64,000 bases of DNA, from NCBI GenBank assembly GCA_028455995.1, contig JABELC010000002.1, positions 2,232,001 through 2,296,000 of the forward strand. The letters are read 5' to 3'. Under the pieces are notes generated by a model, which saw nothing but the letters and a program-made list of their open reading frames with translations, was not told the origin of the DNA and did no database searches. The DNA comes from Scleromitrula shiraiana (taxonomy: Eukaryota; Ascomycota; Leotiomycetes; Helotiales; Sclerotiniaceae). The position numbers and the translations under genes were made by a program. Of the stretch, positions 34,134-44,479 are shown in pieces (positions within the stretch are counted from its first letter, which is position 1; the number at the start of each line of letters is the position of its first letter).

Positions 34134-37016
34134 CTAAACCTGAATCTCCATTGGCTTTCTCGCCCAACCAGTTACTGTTCTCCATCCGGCACCACAAGCT
34201 CTGCCCTCCTCGACCAAATTTTGAACACCCTCCAAAGTTCCCTCATCACCAACAGTCTGAATTCTGCATCTCAGCATCCACTTCTCCCAAGCCCATCCGC
34301 CAACCAATCCAGTAACACACGCCGCATCCCCAGTGCTGCCAGTAAGCATAGCTTCCATCTGTAATGGGTCGCCCACACTGTTTCTATCGCATTGCCACTC
34401 TAATTTATGATCGGGATGAGCACCCATTGGCAAGAACACCCACGCTCTCTTAATGCCCATAAATCCCGCACGCTTGAGTCTCCCGAGCCAAAGTTTGGTA
34501 GGAGCCGGATCATATCCCAATGTCTTGAGATTGAATCCAAACTCGACGCTCTTGGCAAGACCCATGGGTCCGGCATTCACAATGTCAGAGTCCATGATGG
34601 AGAATTCGAGGTATCCGCCTGGCTTGAGAATTCGCATACATTCCTGAAGACAAGCGTCCCATTCGTCTTCACCATTTTCTCCTCGATCTTTGAGAATACT
34701 ATAGATTTCGCGAGCAGAGATGAGATCAAATTGGTTATCTTTGAAGGGAAGTTTAACGAGCTTAGGAACAGCTACTTGACGGAGGTTGCCAGGACCCCGG
34801 ATATTAGAGTTGGAGAGTTGACGAAGAGATTTGGTGGTCACAGTATAAACTTTGCAGTTTGGATATTCCGTGGCGCAGTGCCATGCCCAATCGCATGTAG
34901 CTTGACCTCCGAGGTCGAGAATTCGGGCGCGATCACGAGGTGTTCCAGTGGTAGTTGGTCCCATTGAAGAGAGACGAGCAAGACGCTTTGCAACAGGGGC
35001 GGCGATGAGACGGCCTCCGTTCAAGAGTTTGGTTGCCTCGACATTCCATGTGGCAGGAGTCATCTGATCGAGCGCCTCGACTTCTTTGTCATTTTGCACT
35101 TTAGCAGGATCTTCGAATGGAGTGTCATCGCCTCGAGCCACGTTGGATGACATGCGACGTTTGGGTGACATCGGGAGAACGCTCAACTGGTGTTTGCCGA
35201 GAAGGTGGGCACGATGGGCGGCGGGAAAGGATACACGTTGGGATTGAATCGTCTCAAATCTTGGTACTCGGTGGACGAATACATCACGACGATGAGTTTT
35301 ACGGACCGAGCGTTTGAAAGCTCGGTGATAGGTTGACTCTTGAGGAATGGCCTTAGGTAATGGGCAGGCTTTGGCAAGACTAGCAAGGGTAGCAGTTGCA
35401 GCAGCAGCTGGGCCGGTGGGTGAGGCAGAAATAGGTGATTTGGAAAAGCGGACGGTCTTGCGTCGCATTGGAACTGCTGGAACCACAAGGACAGGCTCTG
35501 GCTCCTCAAGTGCAACTTCCTTAGTTTCATCTGCCTGTAGCTTTACGCTGACAGCTCGCTTGAGTAAAGCTGCTTCGTCATCACGGGCTTCGGTTGGGTT
35601 GATCAGATCTGACAAATAGTCATTCTGGGCTGCAAGCCATAGTGCTGTGCGGTCAAAATTGACAGCCGATGTATCCTCCAGTTTGGTAATGTAACCAGGA
35701 GCGTAGTCAGTAATCATCTCATCGGCTACAATTTCTTCTTCGGCACGTTTGTTGCATCTTGGGGATCTAATATCAACAACTGTTTCATCGGAATTTTCAT
35801 GTCGAAGATCAGGTCGGGTGAGTCTAGCTGTTGGAGGACCATCAGTATCAGCAGGTTCTGGAACTTCGATGATACGCTCGATTGGAGTTGGTGCCCAAGG
35901 AGCCGCATAGAAGTTTTCCGCGGTGGTAGAAGAGGGTGCTTCGTTAGGTGAATCTGGAGTGATTGGTACAAGATGCCAGGTGTGTCTTGCGCCATGACCT
36001 AGTGATGCAAAGAAGCCACCAGGAGAAGGAATTTCGAGGTTGGTCAAGCTTTCCATGGCGCGTTGTTGACCTGGGGTAAGGATCACTGAATTGTGACGGT
36101 GGAGGTTTGTGTTCAAAGGGGGTAGTGTCTGCTGCATTTCTTGCACAGGTGGAATGTTACTGAGCTCGATGATTTGCTCTGGTTGTTGTTCATAAAGATA
36201 ATCATCGTTGGATCCTGAAATAGCTTCCAAAGTGGCCATTGCAGCTGGCTGTAATTGAACACCCCAACTTGGTCTGCCATCCTCATCTTCGCTATCATAA
36301 CCGATATCTGGAGTTGGTGGAGCTGACAATTGTGTCATGTGCTCCGAATTCATGCTTCCATCTAAGGATGGTGGCGCAGATGATGATGGGAGGGTTTGCT
36401 TTTCTTGGTTTTGGAGGAATGAAAGTACAGCTGGAGACATTGATACCTTCGAGGGTGGTGTTGGTGGAACAGGTGATGTCAATTGTAACTTGTAGGCAGT
36501 AACTTGAGCCCACGGATCTTCGTTATTTGGGATGATAAGGGCTGGAAGTGAAGTTCTGATATTGATTGAACCTGTTGATGATCGGTTGGAGCGTAGGGAT
36601 TGCCTTCTGCTTCCGTCTCTTCGCTTCATTGTGCTATGTGTTCGGCTTTCTTCGTCGGAAGAAACGTCATAAAGATCGTCGAAGTCAGTAGCATCAGTTG
36701 TGAAGCTGGTTCTTGTCCACGGTGCTGACGAAGGAGCGTCCATTGAGTCTCTGCTCGAGTCGGAGCATGATGGTGATGGAGAACGATATGGTTGAATGAA
36801 TTGAGTAGCTCGAGGTGTTGGGAAGTGGTCGCTGAGGGGGGAAAGCCAGTCCGCCTTATGGGGAGATCTATCTCGGCCTCGCGTTTCCATGTATTTTGAA
36901 CCCCTTATCGATTCTTCTTCATCTTCCATTATTGTATTAAGTGGCCGCCGTCTCTGTGCCTGCACAGAACTGGGCGGCTGGTAAGTTGTGGCAGGTAGAA
37001 AATCTAAGGTTGCCAT
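34134..37016 (-). CDS. Methyltransferase-domain protein with long disordered N-terminus
   Basis: An uninterrupted 960-residue frame starts MATLDFLPATTYQPPSSVQ. Residues 1-600 are Ser/Pro/Thr-rich and probably disordered, with many SP/TP sites. The C-terminal ~330 residues form a class I SAM-methyltransferase fold: ARILDLGGQATCDWAWHCA (motif I, where the usual GxGxG is altered), CKVYTVTTKSLRQL, LPFKDNQFDLISAREIYS (motif II) and CMRILKPGGYLEFSIMD (motif III). This layout is a fungal type of unknown function; the substrate cannot be predicted. The absence of introns in a 2.9-kb frame is notable here. The altered motif I could mean atypical SAM binding. Confidence 0.85.
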   Translation of the reverse strand: MATLDFLPATTYQPPSSVQAQRRRPLNTIMEDEEESIRGSKYMETRGRDRSPHKADWLSPLSDHFPTPRATQFIQPYRSPSPSCSDSSRDSMDAPSSAPWTRTSFTTDATDFDDLYDVSSDEESRTHSTMKRRDGSRRQSLRSNRSSTGSINIRTSLPALIIPNNEDPWAQVTAYKLQLTSPVPPTPPSKVSMSPAVLSFLQNQEKQTLPSSSAPPSLDGSMNSEHMTQLSAPPTPDIGYDSEDEDGRPSWGVQLQPAAMATLEAISGSNDDYLYEQQPEQIIELSNIPPVQEMQQTLPPLNTNLHRHNSVILTPGQQRAMESLTNLEIPSPGGFFASLGHGARHTWHLVPITPDSPNEAPSSTTAENFYAAPWAPTPIERIIEVPEPADTDGPPTARLTRPDLRHENSDETVVDIRSPRCNKRAEEEIVADEMITDYAPGYITKLEDTSAVNFDRTALWLAAQNDYLSDLINPTEARDDEAALLKRAVSVKLQADETKEVALEEPEPVLVVPAVPMRRKTVRFSKSPISASPTGPAAAATATLASLAKACPLPKAIPQESTYHRAFKRSVRKTHRRDVFVHRVPRFETIQSQRVSFPAAHRAHLLGKHQLSVLPMSPKRRMSSNVARGDDTPFEDPAKVQNDKEVEALDQMTPATWNVEATKLLNGGRLIAAPVAKRLARLSSMGPTTTGTPRDRARILDLGGQATCDWAWHCATEYPNCKVYTVTTKSLRQLSNSNIRGPGNLRQVAVPKLVKLPFKDNQFDLISAREIYSILKDRGENGEDEWDACLQECMRILKPGGYLEFSIMDSDIVNAGPMGLAKSVEFGFNLKTLGYDPAPTKLWLGRLKRAGFMGIKRAWVFLPMGAHPDHKLEWQCDRNSVGDPLQMEAMLTGSTGDAACVTGLVGGWAWEKWMLRCRIQTVGDEGTLEGVQNLVEEGRACGAGWRTVTGWARKPMEIQV

Positions 37017-39677
37017 ATTGTCAACTAGTAAATAAACGTGATCAATTCGATACTACGTTCTTCGTCGACTGGGTATCGTATGTTACTTTTTAAGAACGTC
37101 CTGCGTTTACGGTAAATAAAAAAAGAAATTATTAAAAGATTGTATACTTCGTTCAACGAAGATTTGTGATACTATTCAAAAAGAGAGGAATAAACGACGA
37201 CGACAAGAACGGCAACAACACTACAACGTCGACTACACGACAAAAAGAAGACAAGAAGAGAGGGTGGCCGAAGGTTGGTACCTGGGTCACGGATGTGTTT
37301 ATACTAACCGTACTCTATATTGCCTTCACTAGACGGCGCTAAGTAGTTACTGGGGGGCCCAGTTAATGTGGTACCAGCCCGGTTCTATCTTTATTGAAGA
37401 AAAGGAAAAATAATCTGTAGCTTCAATAGCGTTAAAGGAACAACGATCTTCACAAACTAAGTGAGGAGAAACGTCCGAAAAAGGAACGTATAATCGAAAT
37501 CGTTTATGACGATACGACATCGGGTCTTAACCCGACATCCAATAGCACAAAGTTACTGTCCAACCTAATGAACATCCTAGTAGTTGTGAACGATTGGATC
37601 TTAACAACCGGAATGGGAAAATTTCAATTTTTCTTGTGGTTGCATTGTAGAAATGCGCGCGCGACGATTAATTCATCCCGGTATTGTTGGCGCTTGTGTA
37701 CATGGTACCACCCAATGACGATGCAGATCTCCTGCAAAACCTGGAACGCACAGAAGTTGGGCGCGTAAATAAATAGAAATTGCAGGGGATATGACAACCA
37801 TCATTGCACCACAAACATAAATAAGTTTGACTTGATCGTGGTTGAAAAGGGTTTGACTGGATGTGATGTGCAGTTGACTCGCATGTCCGAAGAGGGGATG
37901 AAGGAGGGGTGAGGGGTTGATTTGAAGTGGCAGGTTTTCCCATACACAACTTGGGCAACCTCGACTTTTCCGAAAGGAGATACTTTCTCCATATAACCAT
38001 TCGCAAATTGCCCAATCCATTATTACAAATCGCAGCCTGTATCACGGTATGTACATCCCACTGGAGTACTAGCCGACGGTACCTAGGTATGAAGAAATGC
38101 ATATGCTGCACTGTATTTGATTGAATGCTGCAGGTAAGATTACGATTCGGCAACTTGGGTTACACCCGCTTGAATTATATGCTGATATAACGGTATATTC
38201 TCGTCGGCGGTGTAGTAATTCATTATTAAGAAGTGACGAGTTGTGCTTTTGTGATATGATAAAGTGTTTATCTAGAAAAAATATTTTGAATGTGGGGAAA
38301 GTAACGGACTGGTAGAGCTACGCTACACTCACTATAGCTTATCCGTAAAAGTCCCAGACCCGAGGAAACAGACACAGATCATCAGTTCAAAAGGATATTC
38401 AATTCCTTCTCTTTTATATCATCAACCACTTATCGATCATCGATATGGTGAATCTTTCCGTATCTTGAATCACATATTCATCTCCCATTTCCAACCTCAA
38501 CAATAGATTATGACATTCAACAGATAACAGGAGTCGTCACATCATCTATACCTCCGCATCAATGATCCAATTGAGGAATCGCATACATATTCCTCAATTT
38601 CGCATCTTGACCAGGAGACGGACGATGCGTCCTTTAAGATTTCAATGGCTTGATTCATGAATCTAATAACCGGTGAGGAGAACACTGCATATTCTTTCTT
38701 TCTATTTCCCTTCCCTTCACGAGAGAATAGTGAGATAGATCATAACTATGTAAATTGGAAAACTTCCGTACGCACATGTCAAGTGGCACGTATAATTGAT
38801 CGAACCATCTTTTCTTTCACATTTCTTTCACGTTGCGTTACTAGCACGTTCTTGTCACAACGCGCAAGTGCCTGGAGCTGACAACATTTCGCAACACTTC
38901 AATGGGCAAGACCAACCTTTGCTTTCAAGCTAATTATTATATCACTGCATATGAATTTTGAACTATTGAATTCTTTTAGGTAGATTTGTGCTTAAGCTGC
39001 AAGGTTTATGAAAAGAGATAATACTGTTTTATTTGCGAGGACTAATCTGAAATGGGTAATAATAACACATTTCATTCGTACTCTTCTCATAAGTAAAAGG
39101 TCATCACATGTGAGGCAAACGCTTCCCTCAAACACCATGGAGATTGGCCGGTCTCGACCAACTCATAGGCCTTATCCAGCTTATATAACTACCTCCTTCT
39201 CCCTTCAGCTGTCTTGCCACAGCCATTTCTTCGTAAGCGGCAATTCAGACTACAAAGGTTTCAAATCTCTCTCATATGCTTGGAAAGTTACTAAGACTAA
39301 ATATATGTTGAGGCGATGGTTAGTGCTTGATATCACTTGATACCTAGAAGATGCTCTACCAGATGATTGAGTTGAGTGAACATCCTCTTGAATCGATGGT
39401 GACAGTGTCTATGGAAGAGAGCTCGTTGTAAGGAATTAGAATGTGGCACCCATATCATCGCGCAGCGAGTTTGGTAATGTTCTTTTGCGTGGACAACAAT
39501 TGGAAACTGACTCAAAAAGCTAAAATCAACATGGGCGTTCAAGAGATCAAATAATTCAGTAAGAAATTGAGGTTCTACAACCGGTCAAAAGATCTAACAT
39601 TACTCTATGACTAAAGTCTAGAATTGAGATACTGAACAATTCATATATCCTGACCAGTTCCCCATTTTCTCGTGTTT
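37017..39677. other. Large gene-poor region upstream of the three-copy cluster
   Basis: About 2.6 kb. The first ~500 bp is probably the long, purine-rich 5' leader/promoter of the methyltransferase gene. Open frames at 37568-38153 and 39008-39340 show no coding character. A 69-residue minus frame at 39333-39542 (LTELFDLLNAHVDFSFLSQF, preceded in frame by PQF) reads more protein-like and could be the decayed tail of another gene, but nothing confirms it. Confidence 0.45.
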
Positions 39678-41280
39678 TTAATCAAATTTTATATCGGGAT
39701 ACACTAGAGCACGCACCAACGACTCCACTTCTAGCCTTCCACACACCTTCAATTCGGCTCCTTCCTCGCCTGGTTCTATAGCGTTCTTCCAGTTCTCCAG
39801 TATCAAGCTCCGAACATCGGTAGTAAGTGACTGGTGCTCAAGAAACCCCTCAATGTCCTTGATAATAAGATGCGGAATGATCGAGCTGGGTCTGGATTCA
39901 CTCGGCAAAGACGTAGTTACAAAGGCATATCGTAAGGCAGAAGTGTATTTACCCTTGATTTGCTCATGGTCCTCCCCAAGTACAACCAAAGTTCACTCGC
40001 CAGGAATGAGTTTATCGCACACTTTCCACCAGTCCTCAGACTCGCTGAAGGCTATTTTGTAGAGATATCCCCAAATCGAATTAATGCTGGCCGAATTCAT
40101 GTTATTCTCAAGCGCATAAGGCATAGCGAATTGTGTCACGATGATACTTGCCAATGGATCTATCAAATAACGCGAACCCAACCAAGGGTCATGCATGGCA
40201 TTTCGTAGACACTGAGCTAGTCCATCCATCAATGGACGAGCTTTAAGATTTGACTGCAGTGGTACGCATGAAAAGTTCCGGCGGCGGTGCTTGAGCCATG
40301 ACTCAACATCTACACCGCCCTCCTCATTCCGAGTATACATCGCATTCTAGATCACCAGAAAGTTAGTAATTACCTATTGGGAGAATGGTCATACTTGGAA
40401 TAAAAAGGGGTGATATCAAAAACCCGGACATACTTACGCCGCAATCTACTACAATAAGTTAATGTACAAATGGCCTCATATAGCTGTAGCGATCTCTTAG
40501 CTCCCGCTTTTCGGACTCATCGAACACAAACGGCATTGCTAGTAGTTTCGAGTCGAAAAGCTGAATACTAGTTCCCTTCAGCAAGTCAACTTTCCTAAGC
40601 AAGTGAATTTGCGGTGTGTCTAGAAGATGTAAGGTTTCTAAATTTGGAAAAGTATATAAAAGCTCTTCCAAAATGTGTTCTGTAATGTCTTAATTTCCGG
40701 ATAAACCAAGACTGGTCAGTCCCTCAGGAGCACTTGATCTTCCTTCCAATACTTCCAAAACATGGTTAACACCCAAAGTGGAAAGAGGACCAAGATCGAT
40801 TGAGACTTGATCCTTGAAAAGATGGCTCAGAAGTCGACGAGCTGAAGGAGAATCAGAAGCGCTGAGAGGATTGGCATAAATTTTGGCCTTGACGGCTGGA
40901 TAGAAATCCGGAAGCAGCGATGCACTTTCGACGATGTCAGATAGTTTTGATATGGGACTCTCAATCGCAGTTCGAATGAAAGGGAAGTGGACAAAGTCCT
41001 CCTTCCTATATTCACTTCCTCGAACTCAGTCTTTCTCTTTGAGACGTGTAACCCATCTTAGCTCGTGTTCCAATGCTATCTTGTTGGCTGGACAGCAGAA
41101 GTTTTTGATGATGTTCAAACATGTTTTGACAGCAGATGCACCACATAGCCATTCTATATATGTTAGCAAGGCTCGTGAAGAAGAATGATATAGTTCTGAC
41201 GTACGGTGGTGAACTGCAGCTAGTCCCCGATATCGACTACCTATCTTTGCGATCACGAATAACTGATGCCGTTGGCCCAT
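39678..41280 (-). pseudogene. Cluster family copy A, disrupted
   Basis: Minus strand, from ATG 41280 (MGQRHQLFVIAKIGSRYRGL). The N-terminal domain is split by a 51-nt intron (41154..41204) and continues HQWLCGASAV ... LEHELRWVTRL. The middle domain seen in copies B and C is missing. Next comes an LRR-like block (VSIDLGPLSTLGVNHVLEVL, LTSLGLSGN, LEELLYTFPNLETLHLLDT, about 40930-40470). The C-terminal part (EEGGVDVESWLK; LIPGE; SALRYAFVTTSL) ends at 39678. In-frame stops interrupt it: TAA 40690-40692 (Lys in B and C), TAA 40459-40461 (Gln in B) and TGA 39993-39995 (Trp in B and C). The family is not recognised. Confidence 0.6.
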
Positions 41281-41792
41281 TTTGAAGGTTGGCAGAGTTA
41301 AAGGTAATGTAGTTGGGAAGAAGAATAAACTCAAGTTAAGTTTTGAATGCGGGAGTCGAAAGGATTTTATAAATTTAATTTAATTGACACGAAAGGTGAA
41401 CAGTGATATAGCTTATAGCTTAGCAACGCGGTTACCTCACGTCGCAACGTGATCTTCTGTTTGATTTGATTTAATTTGATAGAAATGCAAAGCTGCTTTT
41501 ATCAAACTTATTACCTATGTAGGTAGGCTTCCGCAAATCAAAAGTTCTGTAGCATCCCCGGCATCCCAGATGAATGGCTGCATGTATAAATAACTGCTAC
41601 TTGGCTTGGCTTGGAAACATTGCCTTCGTTGGGCGTGGTAGGCAGTTGATGCAAACAGAGGTTCCTTAGATTTTGTTTGTTTGCTTGTTTGCTCCCATTT
41701 TTGATAACTCTTCTTACTCATAATTTTACTGATTTCCATTAACTTCTCTACAATTATCTTCATTCTCAAATCTGTTGGAACTTGTTGAGCAT
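41281..41792. promoter_or_regulatory. Divergent region between copies A and B
   Basis: About 510 bp between the 5' ends of two divergent family copies; presumably ancestral promoters. Nothing conserved between them was recognised by eye. Confidence 0.35.
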
Positions 41793-44096
41793 AATGGGCA
41801 ATCGCCATCAAATAAATTTATGTAATTGCCAAAATCGGTCATCCTTATCGTATACTAGCCGCTTTGTATCATCGTAAGAGAATCACCACTGCCTCATGCC
41901 TAGCAATGCTAACTAGTTCTGTTATAGAATGGATGTGTGGTGAAGATGCCCTCGAGCTGTTGTATAACGTATTGAAGATCTATCATAATAGAGATAACCG
42001 CTCAGAACTCAAGCATGAAATCCGCCACGCCTTAAGCCTCATATCGAGCGATTGGGAAGTCGATGGAATAACATATCCCTTCCCATTTATTGCCACATGT
42101 CTTCTATTGGGAGCTTCTATTATGCGTTCGGGATACCATGCTTCCCATTCGGCCGTGATTATTGCCATTAATTCAGAGTTCGACCAGCAGGACAACAATT
42201 GTGGAATCTCTGTTATAGATATAAGTGACCCAAGCAGACTTCGTTATTGCTTTGCTTGTTTCGATCATTGGAGACATTGGAGACGAGGCGAAGAAACAAG
42301 GTGCCCGTTCTTGACTCCTATATCTGCAAGCGAGTATCTGGAAGGCTACTATCCCAAGGATGATAAGGAGAACGAAGCAGTACATAAAAAATGGCCTCCG
42401 AAATTTGAAAGCCTTAAGCTTGTTGATGCTCACTCGTTGAATAGTATTTGACCACGCGACTGGAGAGTGCGCGATGAAAATGGTGAACTGGTGCTATTGA
42501 AGGACTGCAAAGGTTTGGAAATACTAATCTTCAAAAGGCACAGAGACTAATCAGAGAATACAGCCGAGAAAGATACAGCGGATATTCATTCCACGTCGTC
42601 GAGCCTCAGATATACAGCCATGTCAAAACTCATGGAGAATATTAAGGAAAGTCCGGTTACCTTGCCTGCAATCCACAAGCGTGCATCTCTTCTCCACGAT
42701 TTCCAGAACGCGTTGGTAAATACAATACTTTCGAGCCCAACTATCCTTCTGCGGTCAAAAACTGCGCGACATATTATAAGCCAACACTGGGAGCTGGAGA
42801 CAAGCATTGATCTAAGCTCATTCAGTCTATTACCAGAGCATATCCTAGAGATTCTGAAGCAACCTGCAGAGACACAGGTATTAGAAGTATTGAGTCTATC
42901 AGGGAATAAGAACATCAACGAAAAATTCCTTGAGGGTGTCTTGGCTAAGTTCCCAAGGCTTGCAACGCTCTGGCTCCTCAACACATCGCAGATTCCACTT
43001 AGAAATAAGATACAATTGCTCAAAGAAAAGTTCTTGGTCCTTCATGACTCGGAGTTGTACCTGTTACCACTTGAGCAGCATATTGAGCTGTGCACAAAAG
43101 TGAGGTCTTTCGGGCGCATTAATGCAGACACGTATATCAACCATGTAGGCCGCGGTAAATATACAACAAATGTGTATTACCGTCTCAGCTATATCAAACC
43201 CCTCATTCCTCAGATGATATTTATAGATAGCGATAAAAGTGTCAACATTGATCTTCGGGACAATGAGGGAGGAGTAGAAGTAAGAAAACTGTTCAAGAGT
43301 CGGGAACTTGCTCAGCGAGGAATTGATTTTGATCTGAGTGATTTAAGTGAAGACTCTTATCACGCTCTTCCATTCTTGGAGTTGAACCAGGAGCCGTTTA
43401 GCCTCGTCCGCGGTCTGGCACAATTTATAAGCTTCTCTACGCATTCTCTGCATAGTTGGGAAGATGAACGCCCAGCAGTGGTCGTTGGAAAACTCTACGC
43501 AATGGATGATCCGGACTTATTTGTGATAACTCCAATGTGCCCGAGTTTGTGTTGAAGAGGAAAATGGCAGACTACTCAACAGATCATTCCTGGCGAATGG
43601 AAATTCGTGGTGGTATGCGAAGGCTGGAATCCCAGGGAGGAAGAAGGGAATGAGAGTGGGATCGGCCATCCTGCTCTTCGCTACGCATTCGTTAGCAGTA
43701 AGGCCAATATTCCTCTAGACTCACAGCCTTGCGAAATTTTGCCTAATCGCATCGTAGCGGATATTGATGGGTTTTGCAAGCTAGCGTTTAAGTCTTTATA
43801 TGTCTCGGCCCGCTAGGGAGGAATTTGTACAAGATTGGAAGAAAGTTGCCATGGAAAAACTCTCCAACCCAGCAAAATTTTTCGGAAGAAAATAAATTGA
43901 TTCGATCATTGGATCGATCAAGTTCAGTCCGGCTGAAAGCAGGCCTGATGGTAGTATACATGATGAGTCCAAACTTAAAGAATTACAAGAAATAAATCGA
44001 CCGAAAACAGATACACCTACCATTAAGCGCCTCAAGAGTAATCAAGGGAAGTCCGAAATTCTTGCGGAATATAAGATCGAGGGCGAGGAATTATAG
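41793..44096 (+). pseudogene. Cluster family copy B, disrupted (most complete)
   Basis: Plus strand; the start is ATG 41793 (MGNRHQ), followed by a small frameshift and IAKIGHPYRILAALYH. A 54-nt intron (41874..41927) matches that of copy A. Then come the rest of domain 1 (QWMCGEDALELLYNVLK), the middle domain (YPFPFIATCLLLGASIM ... PFLTPISASEY), the LRR-like block (IDLSSFSLLPEHILEIL, LEVLSLSGNKNIN, FPRLATLWLLNTSQIPL) and the C-terminal domain (IPGEWKFVVV, ALRYAFVSSK). Disruptions: TGA 42449-42451 where C has Trp, TGA 43553-43555, and a 1-nt shift near 43812. After that shift the frame continues to 44096. The TAA at 42548 falls in a CTAAT-like branch site and may be intronic. Confidence 0.6.
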
Positions 44097-44479
44097 GAAG
44101 AGAGAGTAGAGGGATAAAATTGAACGAAGAAGGATAAAACGGAAGAAAACTGACACTCCCATAAAAAATGAGCATGGAGGTGTCTGAATTTTCGGATTGT
44201 TTTACTTCTAACATTCTCAGTTCATGGGCTCTTCTTATTCATTACACTTTCAAAATCACGGGTATCTCAGGTAGTTCAGTTGTGTTTTGATTCTGAAGCA
44301 CTGTTTCTCGAGATTACTTTCTTTCTAAATGGTTTCTTCTATCTAGGTAGAAGACAAAGAAGGCGTATGTGAACCTGAGGATGATTATGGTTTTGATCAA
44401 CTTGAGAGTTTTTTCAGTATCGGAATTCCAAGAATAAAATGTTCTGTTCATTCGACATGTCATTTGAATGAGAAGTGTA
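44097..44479. other. Convergent gap between copies B and C
   Basis: About 380 bp of 3' flanks; no feature recognised. Confidence 0.4.

Noticed and set aside
37568..38153. Overlapping ORFs on both strands upstream of the cluster
   Set aside because: No recognisable composition, no splice signals and no similarity to any neighbour; treated as chance frames.
42548..42550. TAA in copy B (and the matching TAA in copy C) as a nonsense mutation
   Set aside because: In both copies it lies within GACTAAT shortly before a CAG, so it is probably an intron branch site rather than a broken codon.
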